Shown in pieces: positions 51,509 to 59,966 of a stretch of 64,000 bases of DNA (positions are counted from its first letter, which is position 1; each line of letters opens with the position of its first letter). This stretch comes from Microcoleus sp. EPA2 (GTDB lineage Bacteria; Cyanobacteriota; Cyanobacteriia; Cyanobacteriales; Microcoleaceae): the NCBI GenBank assembly GCA_020882975.1, contig JAHRFD010000011.1, positions 46,267 to 110,266 of the forward strand. The letters run 5' to 3'. The notes beneath the pieces are model-generated. The model did no database searches. It was not told the origin of the DNA and saw only the letters and a list, made by a program, of their open reading frames with translations. The translations under genes were made by a program, and so were the position numbers.

Positions 51509-52993
51509 CTAAACCAAAGCATTTAAAAGTGGTTGTAATTTGAGCTGAATTTCTGCTAGTTCTTTTTCCGGTTCCGAACCGGCCACAATACCGGCACCAG
51601 CATAGAGTATAGCCCGATCGCCGTCGATTAATGCCGATCGAATGCCGACGGCGAATTCCCCATTGCCACGGGCATCTATCCAGCCTATGGGTGCTGCGTA
51701 CAAAGAGCGATCGCAGGTTTCGCAGCGACGAATTTGTTCTAGGGCTATATCTCTCGGTACGCCCGCTACCGCTGGGGTTGGATGCAGTTGGGCTAAAATA
51801 TTTAATAAATGAATATCAGGCGGAATTTGAGCCGCGATCGGTGTCCACAAATGCTGAATGTTTGATAGCTGTAGCAGTCTTGGTACTGGGGAACAATTGG
51901 GACTTATGCCAAGTTGCGACAGGCGATCGACTATAAAATCAATCACCACTCGATGTTCTCTAATATCTTTTTCACTATGCAATAAACCTTTGGCTAAATT
52001 CCCATCTTCTGCCTCGGTTTTGCCCCTGGGCGCTGAACCAGCTAAAGCATCTGTTGATAACTGATTATTATGAATGCTAATTAAGCGTTCTGGACTAGCT
52101 CCAATAAAATTTTGACCTTGACCGTTACTGGTTAAAAATACATAGCAACCTGGATAACTGAGGCGTAAGTTATTTAAGGAATCGAACGCACTAAAACTGG
52201 TTTCCGAAATCACATTGATGGCTTGGGATAAAACAATTTTGCTAAAATATTTAGACTCTATCAATTCTAACGCAGATTTAACAGATGTTTTAAATTGATT
52301 AGCATCATTCACTGGTATTTGTTTGAAAGCTATGGAGTTATGGATATAATTAGTTAATTTACGGTAGGGCAGAAATGCAATTTTTTCAAAAGTTTGCCAA
52401 ATATTTTCCGCTATTTTTTTGACATTTATCTCTTTTTCTACCAGGGCATTGGCGACAATAATACAGCTATCTTGTTGTCTAGAAATCTGCCATTTTGGTA
52501 AAAATATGGTAGCGGGTGGAAAGTAAGAATTAGAGGCAAGGTTCTCATCAAAAAAAGCAAAACTGCAAAAAAAGTGAGGCCCGCTCAAGGGCAAGCGTTC
52601 TGTACCAATGGTAATTGTATTGGCAAGTGTTGAACGAATAAAGTTTTGCGCCACAGCAAATCGATCGCTTCCTGCTACTGTGAGATGAATTGCCGAATCA
52701 ATGGCGGCAATCGCAAAACTTTTGTCGGGAATGAGGTCTCTTTTTTCAAAGTAAAAGTGCCGCTGACAAGGTTCGGAAATCTCTTGCAGTACAGCTAGCG
52801 GATCGAGAGGGTAAATCTCCTGAGAAATACTAACTATTTTGGTTTGATATTTGTCAGTTAAAGACTGCTGACAATCTAACAGCAACTGATGCAGTTGATT
52901 GCGGTCTTGCAAAAGATTAGCGCGATGCGGTATTACTGTCATGAAATCGAGAATAGCAGATTTGTCAGCAAGAGTGCGGGTTTGTCCCGCCAT
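51509..52993 (-). CDS. menF: Isochorismate synthase MenF
   Basis: 494 residues; a second ATG at 52942 gives 477 and is equally possible. It converts chorismate to isochorismate with Mg2+. The chorismate-binding domain shows IGASPERLISIHNNQLSTDA, LAGSAPRGKTEAEDGNLAKG, LHPTPAVAGVPRDIAL and YAGAGIVAGSEPEKELAE with the conserved Glu and Lys. The N-terminal 200 residues are less conserved. It lies 100 bases upstream of menD on the same strand, so menF-menD likely form an operon divergent from menA. Confidence 0.95.
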   Translation of the reverse strand: MAGQTRTLADKSAILDFMTVIPHRANLLQDRNQLHQLLLDCQQSLTDKYQTKIVSISQEIYPLDPLAVLQEISEPCQRHFYFEKRDLIPDKSFAIAAIDSAIHLTVAGSDRFAVAQNFIRSTLANTITIGTERLPLSGPHFFCSFAFFDENLASNSYFPPATIFLPKWQISRQQDSCIIVANALVEKEINVKKIAENIWQTFEKIAFLPYRKLTNYIHNSIAFKQIPVNDANQFKTSVKSALELIESKYFSKIVLSQAINVISETSFSAFDSLNNLRLSYPGCYVFLTSNGQGQNFIGASPERLISIHNNQLSTDALAGSAPRGKTEAEDGNLAKGLLHSEKDIREHRVVIDFIVDRLSQLGISPNCSPVPRLLQLSNIQHLWTPIAAQIPPDIHLLNILAQLHPTPAVAGVPRDIALEQIRRCETCDRSLYAAPIGWIDARGNGEFAVGIRSALIDGDRAILYAGAGIVAGSEPEKELAEIQLKLQPLLNALV

Positions 52994-53324
52994 AACCCCT
53001 ATTTCGATCTAAGCACGGGAGGGCGATCGCCAAACATCACCTTTCTAGTTTCCCTCCCGGTTTCGACTCCCTAGGGCAAAAAAACAGACTCTGGGGCGAT
53101 CTATCGAAACATTTAGACACAAAACTTTATAGATCGATCGCCTAACAGTCGCCAAAAGTCGATCGCCCCACAGAGGTTTACAGACGGGATACTTCCACAG
53201 TTTGACTACCCCCACAGCCTTTGAATGGATGCCTGCACGCACTCAACCTGATACACATTACACCTACTTAACCAATAAAATTGTAAAATTACTAAGCTGC
53301 TATCAATTGAATCAAGTTTGTATA

Positions 53325-54221
53325 ATGACAACAAAGTTAATTGAACGTCCAAATAGTAAACTGTGGCTAGCGGCAATCAAGCCACCCATGTACAGCGTTG
53401 CCGTGATTCCTATTTCCGTAGGAACTGCAATTTCTTTTGCGGAAACTCAAAGGATTAATTGGTCAATATTTTCGACTTTTTTAATGTCAGCTATCTTAAT
53501 TATAGCATGGCTGAATCTCACCAATGATGTATTTGACTCGGAAACCGGAATCGACAAAAACAAAGCACATTCCCTCGTTAACTTAACCGGAAATAAAGCT
53601 TTGATTTTCTGGTTGGCCAATCTGTTTTTAGCTTTGGGAGTGTCGGGAATCTGTGCTATTTCTTGGTGGCAACAAGACCCAACAGTGATTTTACTCGTAA
53701 TTTTGTGTTGCGCCCTTGGCTACACTTATCAAGGGCCTCCTTTTCGTTTGGGCTATCAGGGTTTAGGAGAATTTATCTGTTTTTTTACCTTCGGTCCCCT
53801 AGCTTTAGCTGCTGCTTATTACAGTCAAACTCAAACTTGGTCAGCCACTAATTTTGGCGCTTCAGTAATCGTGGGAATTACTACGAGTATTATCTTATTT
53901 TGTTCTCACTTTCATCAAGTGGCGGATGATTTGGCTGCGGGTAAAAAATCCCCTATTGTTCGACTCGGTACAGAAAAAAGTGCCCAGTTGTTGCAGTGGT
54001 TTTGCGGTAGCATTTATGCTTTGACTGTGCTGTTTGTGCTGTTGCAAATTTTCCCAATTTGGACTCTGTTGATTTTTGGGAGTGTGTTTTTTGCGATCGA
54101 CCTTTGCCGCCATGTCACAGACAATCACGATCGGCCAGCAAAAGTCAGCAACTGCAAGTTTATTGCTGTCACCCTGCATTTTGTTAGCGGTTTACTGCTG
54201 GCGTTGGGGTTTGTTTTGTAA
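53325..54221 (+). CDS. menA: 1,4-dihydroxy-2-naphthoate phytyltransferase MenA
   Basis: 298 residues from the ATG at 53325; an earlier in-frame ATG at 53202 adds 41 residues of poor quality. UbiA-type prenyltransferase with about eight helices and two Asp-rich motifs: NDVFDSETGIDKNKAH and DDLAAGKKSPIVRLG, which bind Mg2+-phytyl diphosphate. It attaches the phytyl chain to DHNA in the thylakoid membrane. Divergent from menF, and followed at 130 bases by menH, menC and menE. Confidence 0.95.
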   Translation: MTTKLIERPNSKLWLAAIKPPMYSVAVIPISVGTAISFAETQRINWSIFSTFLMSAILIIAWLNLTNDVFDSETGIDKNKAHSLVNLTGNKALIFWLANLFLALGVSGICAISWWQQDPTVILLVILCCALGYTYQGPPFRLGYQGLGEFICFFTFGPLALAAAYYSQTQTWSATNFGASVIVGITTSIILFCSHFHQVADDLAAGKKSPIVRLGTEKSAQLLQWFCGSIYALTVLFVLLQIFPIWTLLIFGSVFFAIDLCRHVTDNHDRPAKVSNCKFIAVTLHFVSGLLLALGFVL

Positions 54222-54262
54222 ATGGGGCGATCGCCAATTGAAGTAAAATAGAAATATGTTTC

Positions 54263-54324
54263 GTAGTCAGGGCTTTAGTCATTTTTGCCAAATTTTAGTC
54301 AATCATGACTAAAGTCCTGACTAC
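54263..54324. repeat. 20-bp inverted repeat between menA and menH
   Basis: GTAGTCAGGGCTTTAGTCAT and ATGACTAAAGTCCTGACTAC pair with one mismatch across a 22-base loop. It belongs to the interspersed family also seen at 32792 and 49245. It may weaken read-through between menA and menH. Confidence 0.8.
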
Positions 54325-54351
54325 CAACAGAATTACTTCTATTAATCACAA

Positions 54352-55152
54352 ATGCAACAAGTGAAAAAATATAATTTTAACTATTCCTTAACGGGAAAAC
54401 CCACACACCGAATAATTTTATTACTCCACGGATTTACTGGTGATTTGCAAGATTTTACTCCCATCATTGCCTTACTTTCTCCAAGTTATTACTGTCTAGC
54501 AGTTGACCTTCCTGGTCACGGAAAAACCAACATCAATGGCGAAGAAACTTGCTATAATATGTCAAATACAGCGCTAGCATTAATACACCTATTAGATAAT
54601 TTACAAATACACAAATGTTTGTTATTAGGCTATTCAATGGGCGGGCGATTGGCGCTTTATATGACCTTACATTTTCCTGACAGATTCGAGAAAGTAGTGC
54701 TGGAGTCAGCTTCGCCGGGATTGAAGACCCAAAAAGAGCGATCGCACCGCCTAGAATCCGATTTGCAGATAGCACAAAAACTGGAAAATAGCAACCTTCA
54801 AGAATTTTTATACTACTGGTACGATCGCCCTTTGTTCCAATCCTTAAAAAAATCTCCTAATTTCGAGCGACTCATCGAAACCCGTTTAGCAAATAACCCC
54901 ATAGAATTAGCCAAATCCCTCCGCAACATGGGAACCGGCAACCAGCCCTCTCTCTGGGAAAAACTAGCACAAAATCAAATTCCTCTCCTGTTGCTAGCGG
55001 GAGAATACGATGATAAATTTCAAAGGATTAATACAGAAATTGCCAGTTTATGTCCCGCAGCCCATAACAAAATTGTATCCAAAGCTGGTCACAACATCCA
55101 TTTTGAAAATATCGATGAATTTGTCGCCGCTGTGAGACAATTTTATAACTAA
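54352..55152 (+). CDS. menH: SHCHC synthase-like alpha/beta hydrolase MenH
   Basis: 266 residues, alpha/beta hydrolase fold. The oxyanion region is LLLHGFTGDLQDF, the nucleophile elbow GYSMGGRLALYMTL, the acid Asp in LLLAGEYDDKF and the His in AGHNIHFENIDEFV. In this position, just before menC, it most likely removes pyruvate from SEPHCHC to give SHCHC. Sequence alone would fit many hydrolases, so the name rests on context. The gene is 76 bases upstream of menC. Confidence 0.88.
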   Translation: MQQVKKYNFNYSLTGKPTHRIILLLHGFTGDLQDFTPIIALLSPSYYCLAVDLPGHGKTNINGEETCYNMSNTALALIHLLDNLQIHKCLLLGYSMGGRLALYMTLHFPDRFEKVVLESASPGLKTQKERSHRLESDLQIAQKLENSNLQEFLYYWYDRPLFQSLKKSPNFERLIETRLANNPIELAKSLRNMGTGNQPSLWEKLAQNQIPLLLLAGEYDDKFQRINTEIASLCPAAHNKIVSKAGHNIHFENIDEFVAAVRQFYN

Positions 55153-55228
55153 CAAAACTTACGCGGAACCTGTGTGTAATTCTGAGTGAAGCGCACAATC
55201 TCAGTGCTAATTATTCCCTATTCAGTAA

Positions 55229-56239
55229 ATGCTATATCAATTTCAATTTCAGACTTATCATCGAAAATTTAAGCGTCCATTACAAACAAGTCACGGTGTT
55301 TGGGATATGCGATCGGGAATTATCCTGAGACTTACCGACGAAAAAGGTCAAATTCGTTGGGGAGAAATTGCCCCTTTGAGTTGGTTTGGTTCCGAAAGTT
55401 TTGACCAAGCTTTAGATTTTTGCACCTCGTTACCAACTAATATTTCAGAAGAAACTATTTTCGCTATTTCCAGTGAATTGCCTGCTTGTCAATTTGGCTT
55501 CGAGTCAGCACTATCTAACTCGTATTCAGGCTCTGCATCGATTCTACACGAGGCAGAAAATAGTCGGTACAGTGGTTTATTGCCCGCCGGGAAAACAGCT
55601 TTATCGGCTTTACAAACGCTTTGGAAACAGGGATTTAGGACGTTTAAATGGAAAATAGGTGTGGCGGCAATTGACGAAGAATTACAGGTTTTTCAGCAGC
55701 TAATCGAGGCAATGGATGATTTGGGCGATCGCGATCCAGCATTTTTACGATTAGATGCCAACGGTGGACTCAATTACTCCCAAGCTGAAACCTGGCTAAA
55801 CACTGGCGACAATCTGTTAAAAAATCCAAACTTATCCGTAAAAATTGAATTTTTAGAACAGCCCTTACCTGTATCACAATTTGATAAAATGCTAGCATTG
55901 AGCGCTGTTTACAAAACTCCGATCGCCCTAGACGAATCAGTCGCCAATCTCGATCGCATCCAAGAATGCTACGAGGGAGGCTGGAGGGGAATTTTCGTCA
56001 TCAAACCAGCCATCCTCGGTTCGCCATCCCAACTGCGGAAATTTTGTGAAATCCACCCTATAGACGCTGTTTTTTCCTCCGTATTTGAAACCCAGATAGG
56101 CAGACAAGCAGCATTGAATTTAGCTCTAGAATTGTTTCCCAATTCTAGAGCATTAGGCTTCGGCACTGATGACTGGTTCGACGACAAATATCATTCAATT
56201 TTAGATTTTGAATTTGACCTGACTACTGAAAAATCATAA
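55229..56239 (+). CDS. menC: o-Succinylbenzoate synthase MenC
   Basis: 336 residues, enolase superfamily. The catalytic Lys is in FRTFKWKIGVAAIDEEL; metal ligands are in FLRLDANGGLNYSQAE, EFLEQPLP and IALDESVANLD, with a second Lys in GIFVIKPAILGSPS. It dehydrates SHCHC to o-succinylbenzoate. Length is normal. The menE start follows after five bases, so translation is probably coupled. Confidence 0.96.
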   Translation: MLYQFQFQTYHRKFKRPLQTSHGVWDMRSGIILRLTDEKGQIRWGEIAPLSWFGSESFDQALDFCTSLPTNISEETIFAISSELPACQFGFESALSNSYSGSASILHEAENSRYSGLLPAGKTALSALQTLWKQGFRTFKWKIGVAAIDEELQVFQQLIEAMDDLGDRDPAFLRLDANGGLNYSQAETWLNTGDNLLKNPNLSVKIEFLEQPLPVSQFDKMLALSAVYKTPIALDESVANLDRIQECYEGGWRGIFVIKPAILGSPSQLRKFCEIHPIDAVFSSVFETQIGRQAALNLALELFPNSRALGFGTDDWFDDKYHSILDFEFDLTTEKS

Positions 56240-56244
56240 AATTC

Positions 56245-57687
56245 GTGAAAGCATCTATCCGCACAAATGTAACAGCAAATATTCTGGATATCGCATCCAG
56301 ATTGCCTGAGAATTGGCTGATTGGTGGTGAAAGTCGCCAAATTGGTCAAATAGTCGATCGCCTATTTCCACAACTAACCCACAATCAACCACAGCCCACA
56401 CCAAAAATAATTTTCCTAGCCGAATCAGAACCAGTACAATTTATTGCCAGTTTCATAGCGGCTTGTGCCAGCAAATCCCACATTTTTCTGTGCAATCCCA
56501 ACTGGGGAAAATCAGAATGGCAACAAGTCTTTGATTTAGTCAAACCAGACATAATTATTGGGGAAAATGCACCGCCAAACCTCAGTGAAAAGGGATTCGT
56601 CACATCTCCCCTCGAAAAACAGAAAAACCATTACCAACTACCAATTACCAACTACCAATTACCATTAATTATGATTCCCACCGGCGGTTCATCGGGAAAA
56701 ATCCGTTTTGCCATCCACACTTGGGAAACACTAACCGCATCAGTTCAAGGTTTCCAAGAATATTTTCAACTCGATCGAATTAACTCATTCTGCGTTTTGC
56801 CCTTATATCACGTCAGCGGTTTAATGCAATTCATGCGTTGCTTTAGTACGGGAGGAAAACTAGCCATCCAGGTATTTAAAGGACTAGAATCAGGCAAAAA
56901 ATGCGATATCAAACCCGAAGACTTTTTCATTTCCCTAGTTCCAACTCAACTGCAACGCCTGTTGCAAAATCCAGATACAGCTAATTGGCTTCGACGCTTT
57001 CCTACCGTACTTTTGGGCGGTGCTCCCGCTTGGTCAGAACTTTTGGCAGCAGCTAGAAAATATGAAATTAAATTAGCCCTAACCTATGGCATGACAGAAA
57101 CAGCTTCGCAAATTGCCACACTTAAACCCGAAGAATTCCTAGCTGGTAATAACAGTTCTGGTCATATCTTGCCCCACGCTCAAGTAACAATTCGTAGTGT
57201 TAAAGGCGAGATTTTGGGTGACAATCAAGTCGGAAATATTACAGTAAATGCTAAGTCTTTAGCCTTGGGTTATTATCCTACTACCTGGGGCGGTAGCGAC
57301 TATTTTTCAGTAGATGATTTGGGATTCTTAGATAATAATAAATACTTAAACATTGTGGGGCGTAACAGTGATAAAATTATTACAGGCGGAGAAAACGTAT
57401 TTCCTGCCGAAGTAGAAGCCGCCATTAGGACGACTAATTTAGTTGCTGACGTGGCAGTAATTGGTGTGCTAGACAAACATTGGGGTCAAGTAGTAACGGC
57501 GATTTACGTTCCCACAAATGCTGCTGTTACTGTGACAGCTTTGCAAAGGGCAATAGAAGGTAAATTGAGCAAGTTTAAGCGCCCTAAATATTGGGTTTTG
57601 GCGGCACAATTACCGCGAACTTCCCAAGGGAAAATCAATCGCGAATTATTACAAGAAATTGCGATCGTGTCAGATAAAATCCGTTAG
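56245..57687 (+). CDS. menE: o-Succinylbenzoate-CoA ligase MenE with repeat insertion
   Basis: 480 residues, starting at a GTG, five bases after menC. Acyl-adenylate enzyme signatures: IPTGGSSGKIRFAIHTWETL (P-loop), LTYGMTETASQIATLK and GRNSDKIITGGENVFPAEVE. The C-terminal Lys region is SKFKRPKYWVLAAQLPRTS. It makes o-succinylbenzoyl-CoA for MenB. At about 125-145 the sequence NHYQLPITNYQLPLI comes from a heptamer repeat (ACCAACTACCAATT type, 56628-56666) lying in frame just before the P-loop. The following repeats suggest transcription ends here. Confidence 0.95.
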   Translation: MKASIRTNVTANILDIASRLPENWLIGGESRQIGQIVDRLFPQLTHNQPQPTPKIIFLAESEPVQFIASFIAACASKSHIFLCNPNWGKSEWQQVFDLVKPDIIIGENAPPNLSEKGFVTSPLEKQKNHYQLPITNYQLPLIMIPTGGSSGKIRFAIHTWETLTASVQGFQEYFQLDRINSFCVLPLYHVSGLMQFMRCFSTGGKLAIQVFKGLESGKKCDIKPEDFFISLVPTQLQRLLQNPDTANWLRRFPTVLLGGAPAWSELLAAARKYEIKLALTYGMTETASQIATLKPEEFLAGNNSSGHILPHAQVTIRSVKGEILGDNQVGNITVNAKSLALGYYPTTWGGSDYFSVDDLGFLDNNKYLNIVGRNSDKIITGGENVFPAEVEAAIRTTNLVADVAVIGVLDKHWGQVVTAIYVPTNAAVTVTALQRAIEGKLSKFKRPKYWVLAAQLPRTSQGKINRELLQEIAIVSDKIR

Positions 57688-57779
57688 CATCGTCCTGTAT
57701 TAAACTCTCTCTTCTCTTCCTTCGCGTCCTTAGCGCCTTCGCGGTTAAATCACCTGACGATACAACCGGAATTAATATC
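57688..57779 (-). repeat. Interspersed repeat R1, copy 3 (inverted)
   Basis: Read on the minus strand it shares TTTAACCGCGAAGGCGCTAA and TTTAATACAGGACGATG with the copy at 27085. It begins one base after the menE stop and abuts the 105-bp element at 57790. Confidence 0.75.
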
Positions 57780-57789
57780 ATCTCCTCTT

Positions 57790-57894
57790 ATACCATTTTC
57801 ATAAAGTCATAATACAGATGTAGTTCAAAGCCCCCCCAAGGCATCGGGGGGGTTGGGGGGGTAGATATGTAGCGCTACTTTATGAAATTGATAT
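57790..57894. repeat. 105-bp repeat with inverted ends, copy B
   Basis: The same length and structure as 5778-5882, but inverted: ATACCATTTTCATAAAGT at the left and ACTTTATGAAATTGATAT at the right. The GCGCTACATATCTACCCCCC and GATGTAGTTCAAAG blocks are shared between copies. Confidence 0.8.
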
Positions 57895-57965
57895 TAGTCG
57901 GTAAGAAAAAATGGTTTGTAGTGACGATTAAAGTCATGACTACAAACCTATTGAATTCCCAATTA

Positions 57966-58949
57966 CTACAAACTTAATAGCTGTCGCTTCCTTTCCAATT
58001 CTTGATTTTGAGCATCCACAAACTTCAACATTCGGTAAAGCACCTCTATTTGTGGCAACTTAACTCCTCTTTGCTCCGCCAATCGTATCGGATTACCAAA
58101 AATCGCTTCAACTTCTAGGGGGCGCAATTCATCGTAATCGATTTTCATGCTGGTACGGTAGGGTTTCATTTTGTGAGTGTAGTCGAGCATATGTGGAATA
58201 AAGTTATCGGGAATAATCCGATCGTAACTTTTTGCTCCCGCTACTACTTCCCTCATAATTTCTTCAATTAAAATCAGAGTATCGGGATTAGCCATCAGTT
58301 CGTCTGTTCTCGCATTCAATACTACAGACAGTCCATTATAAGGAATATTCCAAACCAGTTTTTTCCACCTCGATAAAAGTAAATCTTCGCTCAATTTAAT
58401 CGGAACCTTTGCGTGTTTAAAATCGTTCGCAATCTGATTCAATCTATTAGTTATTTTTTGGGGATTATAGTTTTCGGAATATTCCCCCATGGTGATAGTC
58501 CCGTAATCGAGATGGCAGATGTGACCGGGCCCAATTTTATAAGAACATAAAAAACACAGCCCGCCAATCACTCGTTCTGGACCGACTATTTTAGCTACTT
58601 CTGGTTCGATATCCAGTCCATTTTGCAATACTAAAACCACGCCATTATCTTTTAATAAACCAGGTAAAATTTTGGGCAATAAGTGATTTTGAGTGGTTTT
58701 TAGGGCTACAATTACCACATCGCATTTAGGCATTTTGTGCGCGTCGTGGTAGGCGCGGACTTGGGAGAGGGTGAAGTCACCTTCGGGAGACTCGACAATC
58801 AAACCGTGTTTTTTGACGCGATCGTAATCGCTGCGTAGCAAAAAATTAACTTCTAAACCGGCTTTTTGCAGTTTAGCACCATAGAATCCGCCTAAAGCTC
58901 CGGTGCCGACGATGGCATAATTGCGATTGCGATTTGGCATATTAATCAT
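57966..58949 (-). CDS. 2-dehydropantoate 2-reductase-like (PanE family)
   Basis: 327 residues from the ATG at 58949; the first in-frame codon upstream is a TTG. The Rossmann motif is IVGTGALGGFYGAKLQ. VALKTTQNHLLPKILPGLL, NGLDIEPEVAKIVGPERVIG and the catalytic Lys region WKKLVWNIPYNGLSVVLNA fit the ketopantoate reductase/ApbA family. It should reduce 2-dehydropantoate with NADPH in pantothenate synthesis, but the family also holds paralogues of unknown substrate, so panE is not certain. The DHNA-CoA hydrolase gene lies 31 bases upstream on the same strand. Confidence 0.9.
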   Translation of the reverse strand: MINMPNRNRNYAIVGTGALGGFYGAKLQKAGLEVNFLLRSDYDRVKKHGLIVESPEGDFTLSQVRAYHDAHKMPKCDVVIVALKTTQNHLLPKILPGLLKDNGVVLVLQNGLDIEPEVAKIVGPERVIGGLCFLCSYKIGPGHICHLDYGTITMGEYSENYNPQKITNRLNQIANDFKHAKVPIKLSEDLLLSRWKKLVWNIPYNGLSVVLNARTDELMANPDTLILIEEIMREVVAGAKSYDRIIPDNFIPHMLDYTHKMKPYRTSMKIDYDELRPLEVEAIFGNPIRLAEQRGVKLPQIEVLYRMLKFVDAQNQELERKRQLLSL

Positions 58950-58980
58950 CAAGAAATAAACAGTAGAAACAATCTAAACT

Positions 58981-59388
58981 CTACAATGGGCTGAGCCACT
59001 GCATCAATTGTTCCGATAGCTGTGTTCTAGTTCGGTTAACTGAATTAATGCAGACGTGCTTAGTAACAGCCTTAGCTGCGGATTTCCCTGTAATTTCTCC
59101 CAAAAAAACTTGATATGCAATTTCAAATTCATCGCCTGCAAGCTGTTTTGGTGTCAATTGAATAGTTAGGCGATCGCCTGCAAACATCGGGCGGTAAAAA
59201 TCTACATTAGCATGAATTATCGGAATGGCTAGCTCGGCCTTGCTAAAAAATGCTTTGAGATTGATTCCCGATGCGGCCAGAGATGCCTCGTAAGCTTCAT
59301 GGCACATCGCCAAGACGTTAGTAAAGTATACAACTCCAGCAGCATCGGTATCCTGAAAGCGGACAGTGCGGGTGTAAGTAAAAGACAT
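58981..59388 (-). CDS. 1,4-dihydroxy-2-naphthoyl-CoA hydrolase
   Basis: 135 residues from the ATG at 59388 (MSFTYTRTVRFQDTDAAG); an ATG at 59460 adds a poorly conserved 24-residue leader. Hot-dog thioesterase; the catalytic Asp is in QDTDAAGVVYFTNVLAMCHE, and AELAIPIIHANVDFYRPMFA is the second block. It releases DHNA from DHNA-CoA for MenA. The match to the cyanobacterial Slr0204-type enzyme and its position next to the men genes both support the role. Acts in the cytoplasm. Confidence 0.93.
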   Translation of the reverse strand: MSFTYTRTVRFQDTDAAGVVYFTNVLAMCHEAYEASLAASGINLKAFFSKAELAIPIIHANVDFYRPMFAGDRLTIQLTPKQLAGDEFEIAYQVFLGEITGKSAAKAVTKHVCINSVNRTRTQLSEQLMQWLSPL

Positions 59389-59485
59389 TTCCAGTAGGTT
59401 TGAGTTTTGAGGTTTGAGTTTTGAGTTAAAAATCTGGTATTTATTTAATTCAAAACTCATAAAATTTTGTCCTGAACTTGATTTT

Positions 59486-59932
59486 TTAACCTTTGTTTTT
59501 AATCAACATCACGTCGATTATTTTGATGGCAATTTCTTCGGAAAGTCCCAGGGCAATGTACAGATCGTTCAAAAGCTGTTCTTCTTCTTGGGAAACTTCA
59601 CCATCTGCTAAAGCGATATCAGTTGTAACCGCAAAAACAGTTTCTTTTAATTCGTCGGGAAGTGTGGCTAAAGCCGCATTAAATAATACTTGAACTCCTT
59701 GTCTTTGCAGCAGCATCAGTAGTCGATCGAGCATTTTTTTCATGACATCATTCGGATAGCTTCTAAACAGTTGCATCCGAGATAAAGTCATGCTTAAAAC
59801 TTGACTTTCATTTTCATTAATGTAACCATCGGCTGCTACGGCAATTAGGGCGATCGCTGCAAATGCTTCGGCAGGCCCCAAAGTGACTTCACTATGTTGG
59901 CGAGTCTGCGCTATTTTATCAAATAAACCCAT
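59486..59932 (-). CDS. TerB-family (tellurite resistance-like) protein
   Basis: 148 residues, fully helical. AEAFAAIALIAVAADGYINE and TDIALADGEVSQEEEQLLND are the two acidic metal-binding-like helix pairs of the TerB fold. The function in cyanobacteria is unknown; it may be a membrane-stress or metal-sensing scaffold. It stands alone, with its nearest same-strand neighbour 26 bases downstream of its stop. Confidence 0.9.
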   Translation of the reverse strand: MGLFDKIAQTRQHSEVTLGPAEAFAAIALIAVAADGYINENESQVLSMTLSRMQLFRSYPNDVMKKMLDRLLMLLQRQGVQVLFNAALATLPDELKETVFAVTTDIALADGEVSQEEEQLLNDLYIALGLSEEIAIKIIDVMLIKNKG

Positions 59933-59966
59933 GGTAATTTCCTCATTCTTTAGTGTTTGAATTGTA

